A stretch of DNA of 64,000 nucleotides from Sphaerosporella brunnea (GCA_008704415.1 VXIS01000255.1:1-64000); one strand, 5' to 3'; positions 24,510-35,185 are shown, numbered from the stretch's first letter. Program-made: numbers and translations. The notes: generated by a model not told the origin, from the sequence alone.

Positions 24510-25714
24510 CTCTTGTGAAGGCAATACGTGTGGTATTCCCATTATGAGTTTTTGCTACGCACTCGAACCGTGTTTTTTTGGAGGGAAGCACATAGTGTCA
24601 CTCGTTCAAGAAGGAGTGAACACCCGACGGTACCGGTGCGCCATCTCGAATAGCGCCACTCACCGTTGTCAGAATACCATTATCAATATAGGCCATGCTA
24701 CAATCAGCTTCTGCTCACAAGAACTCAAAGGGAACAACAATTCATTTGGGCTGGGAGACGCCGCGCGTAGCCTCGATAGTTATCGTAACATGCAAGCTCT
24801 CCTTCTGGCGCTGTGTCGCTCGTCAAATGGGAACTAGGGGCCTACAGTAGAGGCAGCTGGGCTACTGTGATGCCAGGAGTGGGCTCGTGACTGGTAGGTC
24901 GTGGGGGCCTTCAAATTGTGGCTGGTCTGCAGTACGATGGTTTGCCACGTCGTAATGTCGATTTAGAGATGTTATTGAAGCTCTTGTGGCAGCGACACTG
25001 CCCGATATCTCCAGCTGCAGGCTTAGATTTTCCAATCATTTCAACGGCGGCCTCCAACTGCCTACCCAACTTTCAGCCGCCGGTAGCCCACCTGGGCCTG
25101 GTTACTGGGATCATTACATCCACCGACTCGTCGTTTGCTTGCGGCTGTCTGGTTTGACGGCTGAGCTGCTCCTCCGGAATAGGGGAATAGAGAGAGAAAG
25201 TCAGGCCTGTGGCAGTACTTGTGTGGGCGACGCTGCACTCTGACGGGTGGTTTCTAGGTACCCACAGCAACCTCCCGGGCACTGAACTAAATAGCTGTGG
25301 CCGACTCACGGCGATTTAGAGTGGCAATTTATAGTAGGTAGATAAGACGCTCTTGCAGCTAAATACTATAATAGCAAAACAAGTCACATCTCCGAACGAC
25401 CAGAAACATGTCGATTGCAGCGATTATGAAGGTATCGAATGACAGCCCATGATTCACTCTCGAGCAACAAAAAACTCAATGTGTCCATGAGAAGAATTGA
25501 AAATTCGACCCAGAAAACTCCCTCCGGAGGTTCTATTTCCTTCCCTACCACTGCATGGGCTGCTTCAAGTTGGGAGGAAACATGAACGTCGACACCACAA
25601 TTCCAACCACAGTCCGAGTCTTCCCCGCTTGCAAACCTCCGTCCCGGCGGTCCTTGTGTAGCTGATTGGGATGGTTTACAACCATGTTCGCCAGCCCACT
25701 GGCAAACAGCCTTA

Positions 25715-25854
25715 TCCCCCGCATTATTAAAAGCGCCGAATACATACCTCATCACACTAGTTATTATGATAAGGGTGATGGGCCAATGGCCCCTTCATTA
25801 CATAAGACTTTAGCGTGATGTAAGTGTATTCGGCGCTTTTAACACTGCGGGCAA
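25715..25854. mobile_element. 140-bp MITE with 28-bp terminal inverted repeats
   Basis: The arm at 25718-25745 (core TTAAAAGCGCCGAATACA) is inverted at 25824-25851 with about three mismatches. TA dinucleotides flank both ends, as for Tc1/mariner insertions. A palindromic GGGCCAATGGCCC sits in the middle. It has no coding capacity. Confidence 0.7.
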
Positions 25855-25862
25855 TAAACATC

Positions 25863-25909
25863 TTCTGCTCCTTCTGCTCCTTCTGCTCCTTCTGCTCCTT
25901 CTGCTCCAT
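25863..25909. repeat. 9-bp tandem repeat (CTGCTCCTT)n
   Basis: Five copies of CTGCTCCTT lie in tandem immediately beside the 140-bp MITE. No gene encloses them. Confidence 0.85.
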
Positions 25910-26369
25910 GCAATTTGAAAGAGCTGTCTTGACACCATGGGGCTGAATTTGAGACATGATCAATTGGGGAAGACACATTGATACTTACTTTAGTTGTTTT
26001 GTTGCGGGGGTGATTCTTCAATCTTGTGAAGGCCTGCCTGACTCGAGGCTGGATTATTGATTCAAAGGGTTTCATAAATAAAGCTCAGGCTGTTGCTCTG
26101 TATAGCGATTGATTCATCGTGACTATACAGATTCTTGATCACATGCTCCCAACAACCGATCTCCATCTCCGATCTCTGGGTGCTCGCGAGCGCGGGGGGT
26201 GGGGGCGGGGAAACCCGCACCAACAGCGTCAACACGTTGCCACCCCATGACGTTGCCTCTCCCCGCCCGCCGTAACAGCAACGACAGCTTATAAAATCCC
26301 CAATCCCAATCCGCAATTTGCAATCCCATTATTACCAGAGTACTATAGTCAGAAACGACCGGCAACAGA

Positions 26370-27415
26370 ATGGACGCCTTTTTCGACAAAGCCAAAGACC
26401 TGCTCGCCGAGAGGTCGCACGAAAGCGGCAAGACCTCTCGCGAGGACCAGATCCAGGCTGAGGAGCAGCATCGCCGCGCTGGTGATGTCTATGCGAATGA
26501 AGAGCGCCGTGGGGAGGAGGCGGGGTATGGACGCCGCCAGGCGGGGGGGCACGGATCCGGAAGCTACGGTGAGCGGAGGGAGGAGGGGTACGGTCGTCAT
26601 GAGGGCAGCTATGGCGAGCGTCGTGGCGAGGAGGGTTACGGCCGCCAGGAGGGCGGACACAATCGCCACGAAGAAAGCAGCTACAGCGAGCGACGCTACG
26701 AAGAACCCCCCCGGCGAGACGAACGCACCGGTAGCAGCGGGTACAGCGGCCGGGGCGATACCCATCCCGCGACCTACGGCTCCGACACAACCCGGGACAC
26801 ACGAGGCTACAGTCGTCCCGGAGGCTCCGACTACGGCGACCGCCGACAGCACGGCGAGCGCGAAAGCTACTACAACGGCAGCGTAGACGCCGAGGCCCAA
26901 CGGGTGGCTGAGCAGCATGCGGGCAGCCACGAGAGCTCGTTGTTTTCCTCTGCGCTGGGATTGTTGAAGGGCCGCGAGAGCTCGATGAGGCATGACGACG
27001 TCGACGAGGGCGAGTATGTCAAGAATCACCAGAAGCTGTACGGTCAGGGCCACAGCGGCCAGCAGAACTCGCAGAGCCTGGGACAGGCCGCGGCTATACA
27101 GGCGTTGAAGATGTTTACCAGTGGTGGCAAGGAGAAGCAGCAGGGTGGGCAGAGTGCGTTCATTGGCATGGCTATGGCCGAGGCAGCAAAGTTGTTTGAT
27201 TCCCAGAGTGCCAAGGGAAATGTGGTGAGTTACATCCTTATATACCCGGCAACGATACTGACAATCACTAGGCCCCCCAGGAATCCAAGCAGGACGTTGT
27301 CGGCCAGGCAGCGCAGGTCGCGCTGAAGTTGTTCATGAAGAGCAAGATAGATTCGGGAGCTGGAGGAAGCGGAAGTGGAGACCTGTTGGGACTGGCAAGC
27401 AAGTTCTTGTTCTAA
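26370..27415 (+). CDS. Beta-flanking-type protein (DUF7721 family)
   Basis: Two exons (26370-27224 and 27272-27415) are joined over a 47-nt intron with donor GTGAGT and give 332 residues. The N-terminus (MDAFFDKAKDLLAERSHESGK) is an amphipathic helix. The middle is an Arg/Gly/Tyr/Glu low-complexity stretch with repeated GYGRxEGSYGERR-like units (about 26510-26860). The conserved C-terminal part has EYVKNHQKLYGQG, QALKMFTSG, FIGMAMAEAAKLFDSQSA and, in exon 2, AAQVALKLFMKSKI and LLGLASKFLF, typical of fungal proteins annotated as beta-flanking protein. The function is unknown. Only 57 bp separate its stop from that of the convergent downstream gene, so the transcripts probably overlap. Confidence 0.85.
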
Positions 27416-27472
27416 ACCCTTCTCCGAGGAGGGTTTTTATACCTAACACTAGCGATGAAAGAGTCGAATGAA

Positions 27473-28126
27473 TCAAATTCCATCACCACCACCTTCAACA
27501 ACCCCTTCACTCTCTAAAAACTCCCTAACCACCTGTACCTCTCGCTCCTCCAAGCCCTTCACATCTTCCCCACTCTCAATAGCTTCCACAAACTCCTTTA
27601 AACTCCCAAACACATCCTGCACCACCGACGCCGCTTTTCTCCCGTCAGCTTTGTGCATACCAAAAAAAAAGGGGGGGGGGTTCCGAGAGAACCGACCATG
27701 CGCTGAAACCCCCATCACACGCAACATCGACCCGGTCCCGCTCTCTCCGCTTCTTCGCCACCCCATAACCTCTCTCCCGCCCCGCAGCAGCCCGCCAACA
27801 ACCGCAGCCACCTCCGCCGCGCCCGCCGCGGGCAGCACCATCACGGCCTCCGCAAACGTGGCGTGTAGCTGCACCTGCAGCTGTGCCCAAGCGTTGCCGT
27901 TGTCGTGCCCATCCTCAAGTACTAGGACGACCACGCTGGTGCGCTGCAGCAGCAGCTGGTCGATGCGTGCTATGAGCTGTGGCGCTTGCTGTGGGAGGAG
28001 GAGGAGGATGCTGGTGTTGATGCTGGCGAGGGTGATGTCTGCGCCGTGGGAGGCGGAGGGGGTGAGGCTTAGAGGCGCGCGTGAGAGTGCGGCGCGCAGC
28101 GCCGCTGGGAGGTGCGGTGAGAACAT
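27473..28126 (-). CDS. XPF/HhH-like protein, Spo16 candidate
   Basis: A frame of 217 codons runs from MFSPHLPAALRAAL to a Gly/Glu tail. The first half alternates hydrophobic strands and helices (INTSILLLLPQQAPQLIARI, TSVVVLVLEDGHD, FAEAVMVLPAAGAAEVAAVV), as in an XPF-type nuclease fold without its catalytic ERK motif. The C-terminus (DVFGSLKEFVEAIESGEDVKG and LEEREVQVVREFLESEG) resembles the second helix-hairpin-helix of ERCC1/XPF proteins. Spo16, the meiotic partner of Zip2, has this layout; the assignment is inference from pattern only. A 63-nt in-frame segment (27696-27634), with C/T homopolymers and a CTGAC branch-like site, could be an intron; removal leaves 196 residues. Codon use looks protein-coding throughout. 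Confidence 0.65.
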   Translation of the reverse strand: MFSPHLPAALRAALSRAPLSLTPSASHGADITLASINTSILLLLPQQAPQLIARIDQLLLQRTSVVVLVLEDGHDNGNAWAQLQVQLHATFAEAVMVLPAAGAAEVAAVVGGLLRGGREVMGWRRSGESGTGSMLRVMGVSAHGRFSRNPPPFFFGMHKADGRKAASVVQDVFGSLKEFVEAIESGEDVKGLEEREVQVVREFLESEGVVEGGGDGI

Positions 28127-28482
28127 GCTGTGTTAACGTTGGTGGTTCATGCTCGATGTATCGGATAGCTATGAGGACATCTCTATCTAACTTCGGTGCG
28201 CGGTCTTTTTTATAGCTGCAGTGTCCCGAACCCTGATGTATGGGGTATGTAAGGTACCAGACCTCGCTGTCATCAGTTACTGAGTGGATTTTGGGTCTTC
28301 GCTCAGTGACCATCTCCACCACTCCGAGTGACTATAGATGACTCCTCATCACCAGAGCGGATGGTGGTACTCTACATACGAGCTTGTCAACAACGTGATC
28401 AACTCATCGCTACGTAAATACATCGATACATAGAAAAAAATCATCGATAATCGACCTTCTCGATCCAGTAGTAGCAGCCAGG

Positions 28483-28801
28483 TATGGTTGGGGACGCCTA
28501 TAACTGGTGTGCCTGACATTCATTTTGAGCTTACTAACACATGCCAAACACCCGCCGAGTGATGAGTGCGAATCTTCCATTTTTCACACCCGAGTGCCAT
28601 TGGCCCTTAAAACCTGGGTGTTGCATTCCCCATAGCCAGCAGGAATTCCTAGAATCTGAGTTTGATGTGTGATAGAGCGAGTGAAAATAAGCACACTACT
28701 AGGTATCATGTTCTTTTTTAAAATAAATCTTTTTTGGTGGAATAAGCAGCCCAAAGTGGGGGTACCTATATCCACAACGGGTATAGGCGTCCCCAACCAT
28801 A
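28483..28801. mobile_element. 319-bp MITE with 20-bp perfect terminal repeats
   Basis: TATGGTTGGGGACGCCTATA at 28483-28502 is perfectly inverted at 28782-28801. The outermost TA pair is consistent with a TA target duplication of Tc1/mariner type. The interior has no coding capacity. Confidence 0.75.
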
Positions 28802-29472
28802 CTCCAGTTTCTTTCCTGGCCATGTTGTGGGCAGGGAAGGGGAGGGGGGGAAGGGGGGAGTTCCGTTCCGTGGTTATGGAATCCGGAGTGCTACCGTTTG
28901 AGGGGGGATCCTCCGAGATTTCATAACTCCCGATTATGTTTACGCAAAGTTCGCGAGCGAGCGAGTTTTTCTGGAATAAGTATTTGCGGCGGTGAGAAGT
29001 GAGACATAATGGAGTGCGCGCCTCGCCCGCCTTGCGGCCCGAGTTTGACCGCTTCCGCCGGATCTACGCCGACGAAAGACGTGGGGTCCGGCAGGCAGAG
29101 TTGCTTTTTTTTTTTTTTCATTTTTTTTTTTTCACACAGACCATGCGGGGTAAGGCGCGCTGCGGCTTTTTGTGCTGCATGTTAAGTAAGAGGCGGCAGC
29201 GGGGAAGAGAATCTGATACGAGGTATCGGGACCCCACGCGTGTGGATCAAAAGTGGTCTTCTCTGCTCAACAGTTTGAAATTTTGTGCCCGTGAGCCAGG
29301 TTTCTCCAGCAACTGGAGGGGGCAAAGGACGGTTAGCGCTGGAAGACGGAAGCTGGCGAAATTAGGGACGGAGGTTCCCCGCTGCATGGAGAAGGGACGC
29401 AGCTGCAAATGAACTTTTTGTCCCACCCTTGGAATCGGGATTTTTGCAAAGGCTGTCCTTGTGGATAAATCA

Positions 29473-29475
29473 CCG

Positions 29476-29506
<31 letters not shown>

Positions 29507-29515
29507 TGTCGTCGG
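29473..29515. repeat. GTC microsatellite
   Basis: About fourteen GTC/GTT triplets lie in tandem in the region upstream of CreB. Confidence 0.9.
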
Positions 29516-29886
29516 TTTCTTGAAGGAAGTGTGACGATGAGAAGGTCGTCGTTCTGGACCACGCGCCGACAACCAACCCCAGATCTGATGGTCGGGGTCA
29601 ACTTTATCGTCGCAACAACGTGCGCTTGCTTGCTGCATCATCTCCACAAACTTTCCTCAGCGCCTGGGCAAGGCAGGGGGATCTTTAGCCTGTTCCTGAC
29701 AGCAGGACAGGAACGGCGACGAACCTCGGGGCTAACCACTGGCTATTTCCTGGCTTACGCGGATTCTTGCACCTCAACCTGCGAATGAATGAGGTTGTGC
29801 ATCACGTACCTACTGCAGGTTTTCAATCATGCGACTGCTACCTGTCACAACTTGACGGCGATTGTGAGGCGTCATGCAGCGGTGGA

Positions 29887-29999
29887 GTAGAGTAGAGTAG
29901 AGTTAGGAGGAGGAGGAGCAGCAGCAGCAGGAGGAGGAGGAGGAGGAGGAGGAGGAGGAGTGTGCTAAGAAACGTCGTGATGGTGGTGGTGGTGGTGGT
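29887..29999. repeat. AGTAG, AGG/AGC and GGT microsatellites
   Basis: Consecutive simple repeats (GAGTA, then AGG/AGC triplets, then GGT triplets) span about 110 bp upstream of the CreB leader. Confidence 0.9.
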
Positions 30000-30846
30000 C
30001 TAACTAACCAAGCGGCTAAGCCGTGATATGCTGCTTTGCTTTGCTCTTGTTCGCTCGCTCGTTCTTTCTCTTTCTTGTCGCCCTCTCTACCGTCATTCCA
30101 CAGACAGCCGCTCAGCCAGCCAGTGCGCTCTCGCTTCTCTCCCCCAATCCGCCTGGTCTGCCTAGAAAGCTGTTTGTCGGGTTCTCCCTCCTTCCCTGAC
30201 CTTGCTGTCAGCCTTCTTTCGCCCTCCTCCTCCTCCTCCTCCCCCTCCTCCTCCTCCCCCTCCTCCTCCTCCTCTCCTCCTCCTTCTCACTCTGCTCCGC
30301 CTTCCTCCATCGAGTCGGCTGTCTGTGCAACGCGAATAGATCTGTCGATCCTCGTCCGCCCGCGCGCTCGTCCTCCTCATCAGAAAGTCCCAGTTGTGCC
30401 TTCACCATACCCATCTACGTCGCGGCACGAAGCTCTTGCGATCCAGTCTTCTCGCATTGCAGAATACCCCATAGAATATACCAACGTACAGTACATATTA
30501 TTCACCTTCCACGAGGCGCAGCCGCAGCAGCAGGTCAGCTCCCCACCCACACCTTGCCCAGCGACAGCCACCCGCTTTCTCGACGTTCTATTCAGTCTGT
30601 CCGTGTTCCAACGAGCACGGCCATCTTCCAAAAGCCTCGACATTGTTAACTTTGGACACCCGTCCCCAGCAGATCCCATATTCGGACCCTGCCTGTTTTG
30701 CACTTACGAACCCCCCCTCCCCCCCACTCGGCTCTTCATTCAGTGAGATACCCCAGATACGCCAAACGGAACCTACCGGCGCGACGAAAACCCATCGTTG
30801 GCTGAGGGATCGTTCGCCGTTGCCGCGTAGACAGGAGCGGTGGAAC

Positions 30847-33488
30847 ATGTTTAACTCAATAAAATCTCTGCCATGGATTGGAGACCGCTCAGTCAGTCAG
30901 CCCTGAACCTCGTTGTCTCCTCTTTTCTCTGTTGTCGGTTGCACGCTCCTCAACTGCCGTGCGGCGGGAGGAAGATGAGCGATATAGCGTTTGCGGTCTC
31001 CGAGGGTCGATGCTGATGAGGATCTACGAATACAGAATGCAAATCCAAATGCCACCACATCACCCGCGAAACAGAAGGCCGATTCGCAGCCTCAAGGACT
31101 ACATAGCATAACTGGCGATGGCCCGCCCCGATTAGATGGAAGCGACAGGTTTTTTGGGATGGAGAATGTAGTTGGCGTACGCTCCGAACCTCCGGTAAGT
31201 AGCATGCCGGATATAACACGGATTTGCTGACGCGCGGTATTTTTCATCTCAGTTCGGAAACACATGGTATGGCGATCTCCTACTGTTGGATGTTGCTCTG
31301 CCTGCGTTTTGGCTGATGTGTTGGTAACAGTTATTGTAACTCGATACTGCAGTGCCTATACTACTCGAAGCCATTTCGGGAACATGTAGTCAATTTTCCC
31401 TCCCGGGGCCAGCCTCCATATGTACCTCCGAGCACTCCCGCCGATGCTCCGACAGGCCAAACTCTTGCGCGAATAAACACCGAGCCGTTACCGACGACCT
31501 CGGCAAATGCTGCTTCAAAGGCAAAGTCTCCTGTATCCAGTCCAACCAAAGATGAAGGCAAGAGAAAGCCGCTACCAGCAACCGCGATGGTCCAGATGCC
31601 TGTTCTGACGGAGAACAAGGATTCTCCGGATTACAAAAAGAAAAAGGCGCTAGAAACGGGCCCGGTTTTGGATCTAGATCAAGGTAACCACGCGGCTTAC
31701 GGGATGGAGGAGTCGCTGTTTACGGCGCTCAAGGATATATTTGAAAGTATCATGGCCCACCACTCGAAGACAGGGGTTGTGAAGCCCAACAAATTCTTGG
31801 AAATTCTGCGCCGAGGAAATGACATGTTCAACGGGCAGCAGCATCAAGATGCGCACGAATTTTTGAATTATGTCCTGAACCAGGTCATTGAAAACGTCGA
31901 GACGCACCAGAGAAAGATGTTGAAAGAGAACGGAAGTACCCACAAAATATCTGGGTCGTCCACGCCTGTAGAAGCATCTTCATCCGGAGCATCGACCAGT
32001 ACAATGACGGCTGCAAATGCGGCCGGTTGGATTCACGATTTGTTTGAGGGGCTTCTCACTTCGGAGACGAAGTGTTTAACCTGCGAAAATGTCTCCCGCC
32101 GAGATGAGCAGTTTATGGACCTGTCAATCGACCTGGAAAAGAACTCTTCTGTTACCTCTTGTTTGCGGAACTTTTCGGCATCGGAGATGTTGTGCGAAAG
32201 AAATAAATTCCATTGCGACCAATGTGGAGGATTACAGGAAGCTGAAAAGCGGATGAAGATCAAGCGGCTACCTAGAGTACTTGCTCTGCATTTGAAGCGC
32301 TTCAAGTACATGGAGTCGACGGGCCGGTTCGAGAAATTGCACTACAGGGTGCTATATCCGTATCACCTGCGGCTGTTCAACACTACAGACGATGCAGCAG
32401 ATCCCGACCGATTATATGAGCTGTATGCGGTCGTTGTCCATATCGGCGGTGGTCCCTACCACGGCCACTACGTTGCCATCGTCAAAACCGAGGATAAAGG
32501 GTGGCTGCTATTTGACGACGAGATGGTGGAGCCCGTCGACAAGTCCTACGTTCGGAACTTCTTTGGTGAGCGCTCAGGCACCGGCGTTGCAAGTGCATAC
32601 GTCCTATTTTATCAGGAGACCACTTTTGAAGCGGTACAGAAGGAAATGTGGGCAGACGAGCAGGCTGCAGCCTCGCCGGATGCTGAAACATTGAAGGCGG
32701 CGACGGTGAATCTGAATGCACCGAACGGCAATGGCCATGCTGTCACTCCTGTAGAACCAACCAAGGATGATTTAGCCGCCATTCGCCTGACTATCTCTTC
32801 ACCGTTCCCGAGGCCAGAGCATCCGCACGTTCACAGGCCTCCAGCCAATACGTCGGCGGAACACCCGGTTGCGACCATCAAGTCGAAGAAAGAACGGGAG
32901 CGGGAGAAGAAAGAGGAGAAGGAGCGCGAGAAGGCTGAGAAGGCTGAGCGTAAGGCTGCCGCGGTCGTCAAGAGTTTGGACGAAAAGGAGAGCGTGGAAG
33001 GCAGGACAAGCATCAGTCGGTTCCGCACTACATCTAGAAGTTTGAGGCAACCTTCGAAGTGGCTTCAGATTAGGAAAGAGAAGGAAGAGTCACTTGCGAT
33101 TACCGCTGGAATACCGATTGAGGAATCTTCGTCGCAGCCCTTACCATCGACTCCGGGATTCCTATCTCCGGGTCTTCCTCCGACTCCGGGTCTTCCTCCG
33201 ACTCCGGGTCTTCCTCCGACTCCGGGCTTCCCTTCACCAAACCTGAGTGGCAGTCTCGGAGAGCAGCCGCTCCCTCCGACTACAATCGCAGCAGATCACG
33301 CAGCTTTCCCGCCCAATTCCGCCCTCAACCACAAGAAAGAAAAGGAAGATAAAAAGCGCGAGAAAGAGCGTAAGGAGGCGGCGAAGGAAGAAAAGGACAA
33401 AAAGAAGGGACTGCACTCCCACCGACCAAGCTTGTTTAGCCTGCGCAAGAAGGCGAGGGCTCAGACTCCTGTCGCAGCTGGGGAATAA
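30847..33488 (+). CDS. creB: CreB-type ubiquitin C-terminal hydrolase
   Basis: CreB is a USP-family deubiquitinase that works with the WD40 protein CreC in carbon catabolite control. Four exons are predicted: 30847-30891, 30988-31167, 31253-31266 (14 nt) and 31331-33488, encoding 798 residues. The Cys box FGNTC-YCNS is split by an intron inside the catalytic cysteine codon. [38 protein letters not shown] and [14 protein letters not shown] follow. The His box is [14 protein letters not shown], then [13 protein letters not shown]. The C-terminal third is a Lys/Glu coiled coil, Pro-rich GLPPTP repeats and a second basic coil. The first exon ([15 protein letters not shown]) has a GTCAGT donor and is the least certain part. 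A second donor GTAAGT at 31195 could add nine residues before FGNTC. Confidence 0.9.
33171..33224 (+). repeat. 18-bp GLPPTP-coding repeat in creB
   Basis: Three exact copies of GGTCTTCCTCCGACTCCG (33171, 33189 and 33207) encode GLPPTP in the linker between the two charged coils. Confidence 0.9.
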
Positions 33489-34282
33489 TATTTCGTTTCT
33501 CACACTTGTAGGATATCATTCAGTACCCTTTAATTTCGATCTGATCCTAGCGGACGTTGTATGGATATGGCGGTACGGCGATGGGTGGGTTGGGTGGGTT
33601 TTCCAGTTGAGTTGTTTTGGAAACGTTTTTTTTTTTCTTTCGTTCTTACTGGGTTTTTTTTTTTTTTGCAATGGCATTGCGTGGCGAGGGTTGGAAGTTT
33701 TGAGACTTACCTGGGGAATACCATACTATGCACGGTGAATACAGCGTAGCGTTTGTGACGTTTTTGCTGGATCGTTGTTATTTTTTCTTGTGGTTGGCTT
33801 CTTATCTTTACCCTTTATTGTAGCTGTGAACTGAGTGGTGGCAGGATTGGTTTTTTGCTCTCGGTGCTTCTTTTTTTCTTCTTCTCTTCTTGAGTTGTTT
33901 TATTGACCTCGACGTTTTTCGTGTTGTACCAATTGCATGATGGCGTTTGGATGAATTTTTGTTTTTTTGTTTTTGCTAGAGGGGGTGATTAAGACGCTGT
34001 GCAACGTTTTACGGCTTGCTTGCATACTCTGGGGTGTTTGGATATTCAGCGTTCACCGGGTTTTGCTGGGATATTAGGTGGTGGGTGGTGTGGTCCCTGG
34101 AGGCGGCAAGCATGGTGTGTCAACATCGTTCAAGGAGGACCATCAACAGGACAGAGGGAAGTACTGGATGTCCCTTCACCGGATCGCACTCGGTAAAACG
34201 TCAAGCCAAGCCATGCGCAGGGATCACCCTCCGAGTTTTGTTTGTTTTGCTCAACTCCACGCGTCCACACAGCAGCATCACC
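33489..34282. other. Intergenic region, no gene seen
   Basis: This region is T-rich at 33625-33670 and 33775-33980 and then becomes the promoter of the following gene. No repeat or RNA gene was recognised. Confidence 0.5.
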
Positions 34283-35185
34283 ATGGCACTCACAGCGCCC
34301 GCGCCCGCGCCGCGCCCGCACAAGCGCCGCCGCCTCCTCCCATCTCAAAGCCATGCCGTCCCCTGGCCCACCTCGCAAGCCGTCCTAACCCCCTCCGAGC
34401 TCCGCGCGATCCTCCCCCCAGCCTTCAAAGCTGTCCACCAGCTCTCGCCGGCACATCTACAAATTCCCAAAGGCCTCTTACCGGCAGAATGGATTCTCCG
34501 CTCCCTGCCGGGCTGCACAGCCAGCGACGCGGCCAGCCTTCCGCAAGAGCTAGCAGAGCTCTTGCTTCCCGCCGCAGCCACGATCCCCGCGTGCGTCACG
34601 GCCACGCCGCAACTACTGCCGCTGCCGGCGCTGCGCACGCCCGTGCCCGGCGCCGGGCGCGTATGGGCCGTGCGCATCAAGCGTGCCGCCACGCCCGCCG
34701 CCACCGCCACAAACATCCGCGCCCTCCTGCCCCCCGCCGAAGCCTGCCTGTTCAAGGGCATGGATCTGGCGCAGCGCGGCTTCCTGGTCCCCGTGCTCCC
34801 CGCCGAGGCGTCGGCCGAGCTCGGCGCCGGCGTGTATACCACCCCCTCCCTCGAGCTGGCTACGCATCTGGCCGGCGTGGGCGGGCGCGCGGGCGCGGTG
34901 CTCGTGTTCCGTGTGCCGCCGGTTGAGGGGCTGAAGGTGTGGGAGCTTGGCCGCGAGGAGTGGCGCAGGGTTGTGGCGCGGGAGCTGGGGATCCGGAAAG
35001 GGAGGGGGAGGGGCGCGTTGGTGGATGTGGTGGTCGGCGGGGTCAGCGGCGATGCGTGGGTTGCTAAGATGGAGCGTAGGATGCCTGTGGCAGAGATGGG
35101 GCTGCGGCAGGCTGTGTGGAGGAGTGGCGAGGCTTGTCGTAGGCTGGCCAGCGCGCTGATGGCGGTAGTGTTTTTGGAGGATTAG
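34283..35185 (+). CDS. Unnamed protein, possible ADP-ribosyltransferase-like fold
   Basis: A single exon encodes 300 residues, very rich in Ala, Pro and Leu, with GC-rich codons. The N-terminus has a basic patch (PHKRRRLLPS), then AVLTPSELRAILPPAFKAVHQLS. The second half reads CLFKGMDLAQRGFLVPVLP, ELGAGVYTTPSLELATHLAG, GAVLVFRVPP, LKVWELGREEWRRVVAREL. This order (short strand with a G, LGxGVYxT, helix with LA, VFRV strand, W-x-L...EW) resembles ART-fold proteins such as the DUF3990 group, where the Tyr of GVY is part of the H-Y-x triad. The usual first histidine is not obvious (LFKG instead of a HG motif), so activity is doubtful. I recognise no named orthologue. A T-homopolymer at 35216-35234 follows. 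Confidence 0.7.
   Translation: MALTAPAPAPRPHKRRRLLPSQSHAVPWPTSQAVLTPSELRAILPPAFKAVHQLSPAHLQIPKGLLPAEWILRSLPGCTASDAASLPQELAELLLPAAATIPACVTATPQLLPLPALRTPVPGAGRVWAVRIKRAATPAATATNIRALLPPAEACLFKGMDLAQRGFLVPVLPAEASAELGAGVYTTPSLELATHLAGVGGRAGAVLVFRVPPVEGLKVWELGREEWRRVVARELGIRKGRGRGALVDVVVGGVSGDAWVAKMERRMPVAEMGLRQAVWRSGEACRRLASALMAVVFLED

Larger units (their letters stand above)
23501..26369. other. Divergent 2.9-kb intergenic region with MITE and tRNA-like sequence
   Basis: This gap separates the starts of the large basic protein (-) and the beta-flanking gene (+). It contains a tRNA-like sequence at 24437-24509, an inverted-repeat element at 25715-25854 and a 9-bp tandem repeat at 25863-25909. Open frames of up to about 156 codons show no family features. 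Confidence 0.5.
28127..30846. other. Divergent 2.7-kb intergenic region with MITE and microsatellites
   Basis: This lies between the starts of the Spo16-like gene (-) and CreB (+). It contains a 319-bp inverted-repeat element, GTC, AGG and GGT microsatellites and, from about 30036, a pyrimidine-rich CreB leader with CTC repeats (30220-30285). No gene is supported. Confidence 0.5.

Noticed and set aside
25384..25755. 123-codon minus-strand frame next to the 140-bp MITE
   Set aside because: Its start lies inside the MITE and no family feature is visible.
26349..27053. 234-codon hydrophobic frame on the minus strand
   Set aside because: Mirror of the Arg/Gly/Glu-rich beta-flanking gene; Ala/Leu richness follows from codon complementarity.
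30036..30746. 236-codon frame upstream of creB
   Set aside because: Ser/Pro low complexity encoded by a CTC-rich leader; no conserved motif.
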